Shown here in pieces: positions 26,771 through 35,638 of a DNA stretch of 64,000 nt. The DNA is taken from the NCBI RefSeq assembly GCF_013155265.1, contig NZ_JABJXU010000005.1, forward strand, positions 1 through 64,000. Reading direction: 5' to 3'. The number at the start of each line of letters is the position of its first letter. The first letter of the stretch is position 1. Below the pieces are notes generated by a model. That model was not told the DNA's origin and ran no database searches. It worked only from the letters and a program-made list of their open reading frames with translations. A program made the translations under genes and the position numbers. This DNA is from Enterococcus sp. MMGLQ5-1. GTDB lineage: Bacteria > Bacillota > Bacilli > Lactobacillales > Streptococcaceae.

Positions 26771-27240
26771 TGGTGCACATTTCGCAAAGGACATCCTTTT
26801 CTAGTTTGCTCTTATTTTGCCTTTGAACTAAGATTTTTAAAGCGCCCTTTGGTTGCTTGAGGTGCTAAATCATCTTGCTCATGGATGCGCAACAGAAGCT
26901 AAGACATTGTTTATTTAGTTGAGCAGGTTTTGCCCAACCAATGTCTGTACTTCTGCAAGCATTCATAGCTGATTTAGCCCGTATACTAAAAATAAGTTCA
27001 AATCAAATGTCACACTTTAGCGTGCGCTCAAGTGCACCATGCTGGTCAGACTACTATTTTAACAACATTAAGCAATAGTCCTATCTGCTGACGCAGATAG
27101 CATCATGGAACCTTTGTCACTAATCTAGCTTCAATGGTCTGTGGTTAAGAAAATAGATGATTGATGCGCACGTGCGTTGCACGTTTACGCTAAATCCCTA
27201 ATTTTCTACACCACAAAACGACCATTTCAGCTTTTTAAAT
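26771..27240 (+). ncRNA. Candidate large structured RNA
   Basis: No protein frame, less AT-rich than its surroundings, and filled with nested complementary segments. Domain 1 is closed by TGGTGCAC (26771-26778) with GTGCACCA (27032-27039). Inside it, in order, TTTGAAC/GTTCAAA, GCTAAATC/GATTTAGC, ATGGATGC/GCATTCAT, CAGAAG/CTTCTG, AGACATTG/CAATGTCT and GTTGAGCA/TGCCCAAC pair. Domain 2 has CTATCTGC/GCAGATAG. Domain 3 (27127-27233) has AGCT, AATGGTC and TGTGGT pairing with CCACA, GACCATT and AGCT, then TTTTT. The strand is inferred from this end and from TATAAT at 26752-26757. It is not tmRNA, RNase P RNA or 6S as I know them; large ornate RNAs such as ROOL or GOLLD would be the comparison. Confidence 0.55.
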
Positions 27241-27290
27241 AACTGCCTCAAATTTCATGCTGAAATTTTCGGTGAGTAAGTGACAATGGC

Positions 27291-27318
27291 AAAAACCACC
27301 GTCATTTCTGACAGTGGT
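27291..27318 (-). terminator. Leftward terminator
   Basis: On the minus strand ACCACTGTCA, loop GAAA, TGACGGTGGT, then TTTTTG: a perfect 10-bp stem with one G-U pair. It ends the leftward amidase transcript before the structured region. Confidence 0.85.
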
Positions 27319-27477
27319 AGGCGTTTATGAAAAAGATTAATTATTTGGGATGACTTAATCATATAAAGAAAAGCTTAAACGAGGCTTAATATATTATCTA
27401 AATAACAATTAAGCTTAAAATCACATGCCATAGCGTTTTAAACATTAAATTAATATAATAAAAGCTTCAACATCAAG

Positions 27478-28470
27478 TTAAGAAAGTGTAATATAATAAG
27501 CCAAAACTAAATTTTTAAAATTCTCAGCTGTATATTCACTATTGAAGAGTGAGCTTGCTGAAGTTGTCCAATAATCAGTAGGGTCAGTATGATCAGTCCC
27601 TCCTAAATAATCGCTAACCATCTCATGTGTCCAGATTGTACCTGTTCCATCTGAATCACCTAGGGTAACCTCTAAATTATTTTCCCTTAGCATTAAGGCT
27701 GTATAGTAGGCTGACATTGCGATTTGTGAGGCAAACTCCTCTGCTGTATAAACGTGTGTCAATTCAAATTGAATATAATATGGATTAGCTTTTTCTCCCG
27801 CACCTTGAGCCATGTAGTCTGTATCTGCAATATTAACAACCTGCTCGCCATCTATAAAAGTATGAACGAAAACACCAGCCTCACTATAAGCGTCAATCAT
27901 GTAATTCACTTCACTCTCTATAGTAGAGTATTCAGTCCCTGTATCGTGAATCAAGACACCAATCGGCTTTTGATTATCAGTCTGATATGCCTTCTTTTCA
28001 AAATTAGAATTAATTTCTTTCGTAACGCTTGTGGTCGGAAAGCCTAAATTTTCAACCGCAACATTTACTGCATTTGTAAATTGTAGTTCAATATTTTCAG
28101 CTGATACATAATATGATTTTGAGTCATTCGTAAATTGGGCGAAAACCTCATTATTAGAAGTCACAATATATTTATTAATTGTTACCTGCGTATCAATTGG
28201 CATAGTTGCATCACTTGACTGATTAATATCTGAATATAGTTTAACCGTATCACTTGTAGCAACTAAGGTTGCATTATCTTCACTTTCAAATTCAATATCA
28301 ATTTCAAGCTTATCTTCTGCTAGAATTTGACTTTTTGTACTATTAGTCATTATCAATTGAGGTACCGTTACAATAATAGCAATTACTACGATAAATGAAA
28401 CGAAAAAGACTACTTTTTGTTTTATCGACTGGCTATCTTGATTATTCTGCTGTTTTCTGCTCGTTTTCAT
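27478..28470 (-). CDS. Membrane-anchored N-acetylmuramoyl-L-alanine amidase-like
   Basis: About 330 residues: short basic N-terminus, one transmembrane helix (about 20-42), an SH3-like beta domain (about 60-130), and an amidase_2-type domain (about 165-310). The latter has GVLIHDTG (first zinc His), WTHEMVSDYLGG (second His) and DHTDPTDYW (HxDP block). It would cut the bond between muramic acid and L-alanine in peptidoglycan at the outer membrane face. ATG 28470 is preferred to the GTG six bases upstream, which lies in the ribosome binding site. It is the most downstream leftward gene before the structured RNA region. Confidence 0.8.
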   Translation of the reverse strand: MKTSRKQQNNQDSQSIKQKVVFFVSFIVVIAIIVTVPQLIMTNSTKSQILAEDKLEIDIEFESEDNATLVATSDTVKLYSDINQSSDATMPIDTQVTINKYIVTSNNEVFAQFTNDSKSYYVSAENIELQFTNAVNVAVENLGFPTTSVTKEINSNFEKKAYQTDNQKPIGVLIHDTGTEYSTIESEVNYMIDAYSEAGVFVHTFIDGEQVVNIADTDYMAQGAGEKANPYYIQFELTHVYTAEEFASQIAMSAYYTALMLRENNLEVTLGDSDGTGTIWTHEMVSDYLGGTDHTDPTDYWTTSASSLFNSEYTAENFKNLVLAYYITLS

Positions 28471-28601
28471 TGTCACCTCATTATATTAAAATCTCATCTC
28501 ACAGTAAGATAAATATAATGAATCTAGCTTAAAATATACTTAAAAAAGGGGCAATAAACTCCCCGCTTCAATCTATCCATTGACGTGAAATTTGCTAGCT
28601 A

Positions 28602-29264
28602 CTAATAACTAATCCGATGTACCAAACGCTTGTGAATATGATTATCTGACCAGCCAATGACAGAGCCTTGAAAGCAAAAGGCAAAAATTGTCCCAAAATT
28701 GACCGCAGCAATTCGCCCAGTCTTAAAAAATAAAATTAAAATAATCATTAACGGTATCAAAAAAGTAACAATTTGTGCTTTTCTAGGGTCTCCCTTGAAA
28801 TACTTAAATCTTAAAATATTCGTTAACTCATCCCAAGGATGTAACAATAAATTAATACGTTGAGAAATTGAGATACCAATTCCCACACAAAAAGTACCTA
28901 CTATATCCAATATAACTCTAAGGGTAACTGATAGCTCCGGCACACCAATCAACCGAAAAAAATGGGTAAAGACTGCAACAAGCATTCCAAAAAAACAGAC
29001 AACTATTAAATTGCCAATAATTCTTCGATAGTCCACCATTTGTGATAACAAGCAATTGACAGCAATTTGGATCACCCCATAAATAATCAAGACCAGTCCC
29101 AAAGTTAAATTAAGAAACTGAGCGATATTAACAGCACTCGCTGTCCACATTGCACTGCCAAAATTTGTTGCAACCGTTAATCCCATTCCCAGTGCATTAA
29201 TTCCAATCGCAATAATCAAAAAAAATACAGCTTCAAATGAAGAAAGATTACGTTCCTTATACAT
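28602..29264 (-). CDS. YczE/YyaS-like integral membrane protein
   Basis: A 220-residue membrane protein with five or more helices, of the YczE/YitT-like group (GINALGMGLTVATNFGSAMW start; ISQRINLLLHPWDELTNIL loop). Members are of unknown or putative transport function. It follows the class III aminotransferase by 24 bp on the same strand, so it may export or import a compound handled by the adjacent enzymes. That role is inferred from position only. GGAAGTGA precedes the ATG. Confidence 0.75.
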   Translation of the reverse strand: MYKERNLSSFEAVFFLIIAIGINALGMGLTVATNFGSAMWTASAVNIAQFLNLTLGLVLIIYGVIQIAVNCLLSQMVDYRRIIGNLIVVCFFGMLVAVFTHFFRLIGVPELSVTLRVILDIVGTFCVGIGISISQRINLLLHPWDELTNILRFKYFKGDPRKAQIVTFLIPLMIILILFFKTGRIAAVNFGTIFAFCFQGSVIGWSDNHIHKRLVHRISY

Positions 29265-29288
29265 AAATCACTTCCATAATTATGAACA

Positions 29289-30569
29289 TCAGTTTAAAAC
29301 TTTTTTCTCTACAATAATCTCACTAAAAGCTTCAGTTAAAATCCCAAGCGCCTCATCAATTTCTGATTCACTTACAGTGGTTGGTGCAATAAATCGAACG
29401 ACATTATGCGCTGTGCCACAAGAAAGCAGCAATAAACCTTTTTCCAACGATTTTTTTAATATTTGAGCCGTTTTAGCAGCATCTGGTTGACCATCTGTCT
29501 CAATTTCCATTCCAATCATTAAACCAACACCACGGACATCGACAATACAATCAAATTTTTCTTGCAGCCTCTCAAGCTCTGCCTTAAAATATTGACCTTG
29601 CTTAGCAGCGTTATCAATCGCCCCACCCAATAGCACATCTAACGTTGCCAAGCCCGCAGCACAGGCGACAGGATTGCCACCAAAGGTACCACCATGCGCA
29701 CCGGGTGACCATTGTAGCATTAAATCCTTTTTCGCTAAAATAGCAGAGAGCGGCAGACCTGACGCAATTCCCTTAGCAACAGTTCTAATATCTGGTTCAA
29801 CCTCAAAAACTTGAGAAGCAAATAATTTACCCGTCCGACCAAAGCCTGTTTGGATTTCATCAAAAATTAATAAAATACCATATTCGTCACAAACCGAGCG
29901 AATATATTCAAGAAAAGCCTTCGGTGGTACAACATAACCGCCCTCACCTTGAACAGGCTCTAAAATAATAGCTGCAACATCATAAGGATCAACTAGAGTA
30001 TTAAATAATTCAGTAAATTGATCATAAAAATGCCGATCCAGTTGACCATCAACTAATGGATTTTTATAGACATTTGGGTAATCTAGGTAATAAATATCAG
30101 GTAGGGTTGTATAATATTTACGATATGCCGAACTAGAAGCTGTCAAGCTCATCGCACCGATTGTACGACCATGGAAGCTATTTTTAAAGCTAATAATTGC
30201 TTTACGCTTTGTTACATATTTTGCAAGCTTGATTGCGCCGTCATTTGCCTCAGCGCCACTATTACTAAAATAAACCATTGAATCTGGACCGTTTAATTCA
30301 GCTAAGCGCTCAGCAAGCTTAACATAGCTTTCATAGTAAACCACATTATGTCCTGCGTGGATTAATTCGTCGACCTGTTGATGAATCGCCTCAACCACCT
30401 TTGGATGATTATGTCCGATATTACAGACTGCCACACCACTGGCAAAATCTAAAATTTTTCGACCATTTTCGTCAATTAAATAACTACCCTGACCACTTTG
30501 AACACCTAATTGTGTTGCTCTTTTGGCAACAGGCGCTAACACCTTCAAGCTACGTTCATACAAGTTCAT
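29289..30569 (-). CDS. Class III (GABA/ornithine-type) aminotransferase
   Basis: A 426-residue PLP enzyme of the omega-aminotransferase family: FSNSGAEANDGAIKLA (phosphate-binding), SFHGRTIGAMSLT, ILEPVQGEGGY, IFDEIQTGFGRTG with the PLP-contacting Asp, and TVAKGIASGLPLSA with the Schiff-base Lys. These enzymes move the terminal amino group of GABA, ornithine, lysine or similar compounds to 2-oxoglutarate. The ATG at 30569 has GGAGG 7 nt upstream and is chosen over the ATG six codons earlier. It overlaps the end of the iron alcohol dehydrogenase gene by 14 bp, so the pair is co-translated. Confidence 0.92.
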   Translation of the reverse strand: MNLYERSLKVLAPVAKRATQLGVQSGQGSYLIDENGRKILDFASGVAVCNIGHNHPKVVEAIHQQVDELIHAGHNVVYYESYVKLAERLAELNGPDSMVYFSNSGAEANDGAIKLAKYVTKRKAIISFKNSFHGRTIGAMSLTASSSAYRKYYTTLPDIYYLDYPNVYKNPLVDGQLDRHFYDQFTELFNTLVDPYDVAAIILEPVQGEGGYVVPPKAFLEYIRSVCDEYGILLIFDEIQTGFGRTGKLFASQVFEVEPDIRTVAKGIASGLPLSAILAKKDLMLQWSPGAHGGTFGGNPVACAAGLATLDVLLGGAIDNAAKQGQYFKAELERLQEKFDCIVDVRGVGLMIGMEIETDGQPDAAKTAQILKKSLEKGLLLLSCGTAHNVVRFIAPTTVSESEIDEALGILTEAFSEIIVEKKVLN

Positions 30570-31668
30570 GTGACTGCCTCCACTCATTTTTCCATAATTC
30601 TTTCAAAATTACTTCATCTACTACACCTGAGGTATTTGCCAGACTACCACTTTGGACCAAGGTTTGCTCAGTAAATTGAGCAATTTCCTCTTCTCTGATT
30701 GCCGGTGCGCTACCAATTAAGCCTTGAATTTTTTTTACCAATTGCTCAGCACTCATCCCAAGGGTATCTAGGGCAAACTCTAGCTTTTGCTCGTTAATCT
30801 GTTTTAAATATTTTAAATAGGTACCTAATAAAAAGCCATTTGCCTGTCCATGCGGAATATCATAATGCACAGTATAGGCGTAGCCCATCGCATGTACCAC
30901 TGTGACACCAGTATGTGAGATAACCATCCCGCCAAGCATTGAAATATATAATAATTCTTTACGAAGTGCGCTCGAATAATTCAAATCAGCTAGCTGATCA
31001 ATTACGCTTCCAAAACGTTTAAGCGCATCTAAGGCTAATGTATCCGAATATGCCGAGGCTCTATTCGCTAGGAAGCCTTCAAAACTATGTGTAAAAGCAT
31101 CGATTGCGGTATGAATCGCAATATCCTTTCTCAAGCTTTCTGTATATTTTTCGTCCAATAAAGCAATTTTAGGGAAGGTTAAAGGACTGCCAAAGCTAAC
31201 CTTGGTGCCAATATCTTGACGATAAAGCACACTATAAGGCGTCACTTCACTACCAGTACCAGCTGTTGTCGGAATGGCAACAATCGGTAAGGCCTTCGTA
31301 AATTGATTACGGAATAATTCATCTAGGGTCAATGCCTCATTAACTGCTAAGACAGCTACCCCTTTTGCAGCATCTAACGGACTACCGCCACCGATTCCGA
31401 TAATAAAATCTGCATCGACAGTTTTTGCATATTCTGATGCAGCAAGTACTGTTTCAACAGTTGGATCATTTTCAATTTGATTAAAAATAGAATACTTAAT
31501 ATGATTTGCCTCTAAGCAAGCAATCACGTCCGACTCAGCACCACTTAATTTAGCAGAGCTTCGACCAGTGATTAATAATGCTGATTGACCTAAAAGCCAT
31601 GCTGATTGATTATTTTCAATAACCGCATCATCAATTAGAACTTTTGTAGGCATAAAAATAGAACTCAT
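30556..31668 (-). CDS. Iron-containing alcohol dehydrogenase
   Basis: A 370-residue group III alcohol dehydrogenase: NAD-binding GIGGGSPLDAAK (about 91-102), PTTAGTGSEVTPYS, and metal ligands spread through DAFTHSFEG, HTGVTVVHAMGYA and YDIPHGQANG. These enzymes interconvert an alcohol and an aldehyde with Fe2+ or Zn2+. Together with the overlapping aminotransferase it could link an amino group, an aldehyde and an alcohol in one pathway. Substrate unknown. It begins a sub-operon after a 480-bp gap that holds two copies of a structured repeat. Confidence 0.92.
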   Translation of the reverse strand: MSSIFMPTKVLIDDAVIENNQSAWLLGQSALLITGRSSAKLSGAESDVIACLEANHIKYSIFNQIENDPTVETVLAASEYAKTVDADFIIGIGGGSPLDAAKGVAVLAVNEALTLDELFRNQFTKALPIVAIPTTAGTGSEVTPYSVLYRQDIGTKVSFGSPLTFPKIALLDEKYTESLRKDIAIHTAIDAFTHSFEGFLANRASAYSDTLALDALKRFGSVIDQLADLNYSSALRKELLYISMLGGMVISHTGVTVVHAMGYAYTVHYDIPHGQANGFLLGTYLKYLKQINEQKLEFALDTLGMSAEQLVKKIQGLIGSAPAIREEEIAQFTEQTLVQSGSLANTSGVVDEVILKELWKNEWRQSHELV

Positions 31669-31684
31669 TGTTACCTTCCTTTCG

Positions 31685-31955
31685 TAAAAAGTTGAGAGCG
31701 TTGGTTAGGCATACTCGAAACAGGCTAAATGTACTGTGATTTTTGAAAAATCTACAACATCAACTTTGGCAAGGATTGCCAAAGTAAATGTATTGATGCT
31801 TAGGATTTTTTACAAAATCACGTTCAAGTGCATTTAGCACCTTGGTAAACAGTAGCTTAATCATTTTTGAGATAAAGGAAACTTACAACTTTAGTTGTTA
31901 GTTGACTTATTGAAAAAAATAGAAAGCTCGGGAGAGTATCGCCTAACGCTCGAAA
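31685..31955. repeat. Structured intergenic element, copy 1
   Basis: A 270-bp element of nested inverted repeats: GAGCGTT...AGGC..ATACTC (left, 31696-31715) with GAGAGTAT.GCCTAACGCTC (right, 31932-31951). Inside, GCTAAATGTACT and GTGATTTT pair with AAAATCAC and AGTGCATTTAGC; then AAAAATC/GATTTTT; CATCAA/TTGATG; and a central perfect hairpin ACTTTGGCAA/TTGCCAAAGT. Its first 102 bp are repeated at 31966 with one or two changes. Confidence 0.75.
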
Positions 31956-31965
31956 CTGGATTTCA

Positions 31966-32125
31966 TAAAAAGTTGAGAGCGTTGGTTAGGCATACTCAAA
32001 ACAGGCTAAATGTACTGTGATTTTTGAAAAATCTACAACATCAACTTTGGCAAGGATTGCCAAAGTGAATAAATGCGAAATTACCTTAATCTTCAACTTT
32101 CTATCAAGCAGATTTAGCACCCTAG
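31966..32125. repeat. Structured intergenic element, copy 2
   Basis: The first ~102 bp repeat copy 1 (offset 281 bp), including the ACTTTGGCAA hairpin. The right half has diverged but keeps GATTTAGCACC (32111-32121) followed by CTAGTAAAC, matching TTGGTAAAC of copy 1. GATTTAGCACC is the exact complement of GGTGCTAAATC at 26861-26871 in the structured RNA candidate. Confidence 0.75.
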
Positions 32126-32150
32126 TAAACGACACTTAGCACTTTGTAGC

Positions 32151-33785
32151 TTATTCTTCACTTGTCAACAATTTCCGTGTAAATGATTGAATAATTTTAG
32201 GTAATGTTTGATAAGAATATGGCTTATATAATCGCTCTTTCCACGTGTGCGCACCCTTACCATAAACTCCTAAATCAATCGCTGGAATATCCAATGAACG
32301 AATTGTTTCAAAGGGCAATGGATAAATCACGTCAGATAATGGAAAATTATTTAATAAGCTATCAATTTCTGCTTTTGATTCACGCATTGAAAGATAGCTG
32401 CTGTCAGATAGATAAGGAAAAAATCGACGCTTCTTAAAGATTTCAGCGTCACTAAACTCTGCCAAAGTTTGATCCAAAACTCTATCCACTCGACTATCTT
32501 GATTAATAAAATTATGTGGGCAAAAAGGCGGGGCAATAAACAAAACAACCTTTGGACTATCTTCGCCAGTTGCATTTTCAAGATAATCAATTAATTGAAA
32601 GCCAGCTTCACGTCGATCTAAGTCAGAAGTATTTTTTTTAAATGCTTCAATCAAACCCAAAGCATCATAGCCCTTATCAATTAACATTTGACAATAGGTA
32701 TCAAAGGTATAAAACCGAACCTCGAAAGACGTTTCAGTCGAAATGCCAATACTATTTTGATAGCGGGCAAGTCTATTCTGATAATTTTCAATTGTTGACT
32801 GAATTGCTTTTTGGGCAATCCCGGAAAAAAGCTTCAAAATATCACTTGCACTTTTTTCATACAAAAAAGTATTGAAATAAAGACGGGCAATTTTAGCGGT
32901 CTGAACATTATAAAAATCCTTCTGATCCCTTTGATAAAGTACCGAGCTAGGTAAGATTTCTTCATCTGGAATGGTTTCGCATAAGTCTAAATTAGTGTTA
33001 ATCGCTAGATTAATTGCACTTGATAGCAATGTCGGATCAATCCCTTGCAAAGTCGAGCCAACATGCGTTTCACGACCTTTAATATAAAAGCAGGATAATA
33101 TCTTTCCAGCAGCCCCTGTATAAATATAACGAGTTGTATCACCTTGATACAATGGTGATACAAAATCAGTATTAATGGCCGCTAAAAATTCATAGCCTTC
33201 ATTTTTCATCTCAGCAATCACCTGTGTTGATTCAATAGCACCTGTATGGTCATTTTCCTCAACAGGATTAACCATCAATAAAATATTACCTGACAATTCC
33301 TCTAAGTGCTCTGAGAAATAAAGGATATTACTGATATTAACAGCAATTCCACTCTTCATATCGAGCATGCCACGACCAAATAAATAATCACCACTTTGGG
33401 CATCTGCTTGAACTTCTAAATCCTCGGCATAGTTAGCAAAAAAATGAGTCAAAGCATCAGAATCACCTGCTAAATTTTGAATGGTGCCATAATCCTCAAT
33501 ACCAACTGTATCCATGTGAGAATGAAAAATCACGGTGCTACTTTGTTTTTCTTTTCTAATCAACGCAAAAATATTTTTGCGCTTCAAATTGTCACCAGTT
33601 AATTCCTTCGTCCATAGTTGTTCTGGAAATTTTTGAAAATAGGGAAAGCTTTGCAATATTGTCTCAACACGATTAGCAATCGCTAACTCTCCGCTCGTAC
33701 CATTAACGCTCAATATCGAAACCAAATCTCGTGCAATATATTCAATTCGTTCCGCTTGTGTCATTGCTTTTAAAACTTCATACAT
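32151..33785 (-). CDS. RocB-like M20 family peptidase/deacylase
   Basis: A 544-residue M20-type metallohydrolase, matching the long RocB branch (~550 residues) more than ordinary dipeptidases. Metal site: HSHMDTVG (His and Asp, 88-95), GRGMLDMKSG (Asp142) and PVEENDH (Glu176/177). RocB is a protein of unknown activity in the B. subtilis arginine-utilisation operon; M20 enzymes hydrolyse amide bonds of amino acids. The stop of the upstream dehydrogenase gene is one base away, so translation is coupled. The substrate is open; an N-acylated or peptide-bound amino acid would fit. Confidence 0.85.
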   Translation of the reverse strand: MYEVLKAMTQAERIEYIARDLVSILSVNGTSGELAIANRVETILQSFPYFQKFPEQLWTKELTGDNLKRKNIFALIRKEKQSSTVIFHSHMDTVGIEDYGTIQNLAGDSDALTHFFANYAEDLEVQADAQSGDYLFGRGMLDMKSGIAVNISNILYFSEHLEELSGNILLMVNPVEENDHTGAIESTQVIAEMKNEGYEFLAAINTDFVSPLYQGDTTRYIYTGAAGKILSCFYIKGRETHVGSTLQGIDPTLLSSAINLAINTNLDLCETIPDEEILPSSVLYQRDQKDFYNVQTAKIARLYFNTFLYEKSASDILKLFSGIAQKAIQSTIENYQNRLARYQNSIGISTETSFEVRFYTFDTYCQMLIDKGYDALGLIEAFKKNTSDLDRREAGFQLIDYLENATGEDSPKVVLFIAPPFCPHNFINQDSRVDRVLDQTLAEFSDAEIFKKRRFFPYLSDSSYLSMRESKAEIDSLLNNFPLSDVIYPLPFETIRSLDIPAIDLGVYGKGAHTWKERLYKPYSYQTLPKIIQSFTRKLLTSEE

Positions 33786-33786
33786 A

Positions 33787-34734
33787 TTATCGCCCCCAGG
33801 CTATATCCACTGCATTCGCTACTGTTTTCTTTTGTAAGTATTCAATTGATTGCTCGCTATAAAATGCCGCATGTGGTGTCAGCTGCACATTTGTTCGATT
33901 TAATAAAGGATGAGCCTTTAAATTTGGCTTTTCCGAAGCAAGTACATCAAGACCTGCACCTCGAATCAAGCCTTCATCTAGTGCTCTAATCAATGCCGAT
34001 TCATCAATCAAGCTGCCACGAGCGACATTAATAATCAAAGGATTGCGCTTTAATGTACTAAAAAAGGACCAATCTAACATTTTTTCATTTTCCTTGTTCG
34101 CAAATAGATGTAAGGAAATTACATCTGCCCTTGCCTTGATTGTCTCAAGATCAACTAGCTCAACGTTATTTGCTAGTGCAAGCTCTGGGTCAATAAACGG
34201 ATCTACAGCAATTACTTTCATACCAAAGACCTGTGCCCGTTTATTAACAGCCTGTGCAATCTTACCAAAGCCAATTAATCCAAGTGTTTGAGCACCTAAA
34301 CGCTGAATATTGCCGACCTCTCGATAACGCCAAATACCCTGTTCAATGTTTTCCGTATGCCCCTTTAATTTTTGATTTAATAGTAAAATAAAGGCAAGCG
34401 TTTGATTGGCGACATCCTCGGTACTGTAATTAAATAACGGCGAAACTCTAATTTGATGCGCAGAGGCTGCTGTCTTATCAATCGTATCGGTACCTGTTGC
34501 ATTGACAGCAATTCCCTTTAATTTCGACTGATTAGCTAATAAGGCTTCATCAATTGGCAAGAAGGCTGTTAACAGAACATCTGATTCCTTTAATTTATCG
34601 TTTAATTCCATTTGGTTATTATATGGATACACTTCAATAACCGCTTGGTTGTCCAAACGATTTAACTCATCGATTTCAACTTGAATATTTCGACTTTCTA
34701 AAACATCAGGATAATCGCTGATTAAATATTTCAT
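33787..34734 (-). CDS. D-2-hydroxyacid dehydrogenase
   Basis: A 315-residue NAD-dependent dehydrogenase of the D-isomer family. It has TLGLIGFGKIAQAV (GxGxxG nucleotide site, about 150-163), NVARGSLIDE with the catalytic Arg region, and TPHAAFYS with the catalytic His. It reduces a 2-oxoacid to the D-2-hydroxyacid or the reverse. Its start overlaps the stop of the amidinohydrolase gene by four bases. In this cluster it could reduce the 2-oxoacid made by the aminotransferases, disposing of NADH; this is inferred. Confidence 0.9.
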   Translation of the reverse strand: MKYLISDYPDVLESRNIQVEIDELNRLDNQAVIEVYPYNNQMELNDKLKESDVLLTAFLPIDEALLANQSKLKGIAVNATGTDTIDKTAASAHQIRVSPLFNYSTEDVANQTLAFILLLNQKLKGHTENIEQGIWRYREVGNIQRLGAQTLGLIGFGKIAQAVNKRAQVFGMKVIAVDPFIDPELALANNVELVDLETIKARADVISLHLFANKENEKMLDWSFFSTLKRNPLIINVARGSLIDESALIRALDEGLIRGAGLDVLASEKPNLKAHPLLNRTNVQLTPHAAFYSEQSIEYLQKKTVANAVDIAWGR

Positions 34735-35600
34735 CCAGCTGTCACCTCAGCTTCCAGCTCAGCAACTCGCTTCAACGGGAAAGTCATACAATGAATGCCA
34801 CCACCAGCCTTCAAAAGCTCTGTAATTTCAACTTCAATAACCGTTAATCCCTTCTCACGCATCTTAAGATTCATTTCACTATTTTGAGCTAAGGATAATA
34901 CTCGATTATCACCAATTGCTTGAACATTATAACCATGCTTGTAAATCAATGCTTCGCTTCCAGTGATTACATCAATTTTCTTTTCTTTTAGCAAGGCTAT
35001 AAAAGACTGCGGTAATCCTTCAAGATAAGCAATCGCGATTTTGGGAGCAACTAAATTAAAACACATATCTAAGTGGAGGTAGTCTGGATTTGCAGGTACA
35101 GCATGGACATCATAACCAAGTGGCGTGAGCTGTTCTCTGATTTCGTTGATACCAGTCGCATTTGTTCGATCAATTTGCCCAATCGCTATCGTTTTTTCAT
35201 CTAAAAAGGCAAAATCGCCACCCTCAAAATAACCATTTTTAACTTCAGCAACTTTAGGTACTCCCAATGCTTGCATTTTAGCAGCATACATTTCTCTTTC
35301 TTGCTCACGAATTGATTTTTTAAAGCGACCAAGAATATAACCCTCTTTAATACATCCCCCAAAATCACGAGCAAAGACTGCATTAGTAGTCGCTTCATTA
35401 CCTTTTGCTTCAATCACTTCAACTCCAGCTGCACGATAGGCTTCAACCAAGTTCTGATATTCTTTTTGCATTTTATCTCGATCCAATGGCTGCCCAGCAT
35501 ATATTTTTGAAATTTCATTAATTGGCGTTGGACTAATTAAATATTCTGGCGGACTGAGTAAAACTTTAGTTAATTTTGAAGTACCATTGATTACAAACAT
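34731..35600 (-). CDS. DDAH/arginine deiminase-like amidinohydrolase
   Basis: A 289-residue pentein-fold enzyme. FARDFGG (Arg78-Asp79), YFEGGDF (Glu126), HLDMCFN (His176, Asp178) and GGGIHCMTFPL with the catalytic Cys at 271 match the Cys-His-Glu machinery of dimethylarginine dimethylaminohydrolases and related guanidine-modifying enzymes. Such enzymes split arginine or N-methylated arginines to citrulline and an amine, or transfer the amidino group. The length fits DDAH rather than arginine deiminase (~410). No ornithine carbamoyltransferase or carbamate kinase is nearby, so this is not an arginine deiminase pathway. AGAAGGAG precedes the ATG. Confidence 0.88.
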   Translation of the reverse strand: MFVINGTSKLTKVLLSPPEYLISPTPINEISKIYAGQPLDRDKMQKEYQNLVEAYRAAGVEVIEAKGNEATTNAVFARDFGGCIKEGYILGRFKKSIREQEREMYAAKMQALGVPKVAEVKNGYFEGGDFAFLDEKTIAIGQIDRTNATGINEIREQLTPLGYDVHAVPANPDYLHLDMCFNLVAPKIAIAYLEGLPQSFIALLKEKKIDVITGSEALIYKHGYNVQAIGDNRVLSLAQNSEMNLKMREKGLTVIEVEITELLKAGGGIHCMTFPLKRVAELEAEVTAG

Positions 35601-35638
35601 ATAAACTCCTTCTAAAAAACTGACAACAAACTGATAAA

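Noticed and set aside
26771-27240. tmRNA, RNase P RNA or 6S RNA
   Set aside because: I could not find the conserved cores (tmRNA tRNA-like ends, RNase P GAGGAAAGTCC-type block), and the long nested arms do not match these folds.
34731-35600. Arginine deiminase (ArcA)
   Set aside because: Too short for ArcA (~410 residues) and no arcB or arcC next to it; motifs fit DDAH-like enzymes better.
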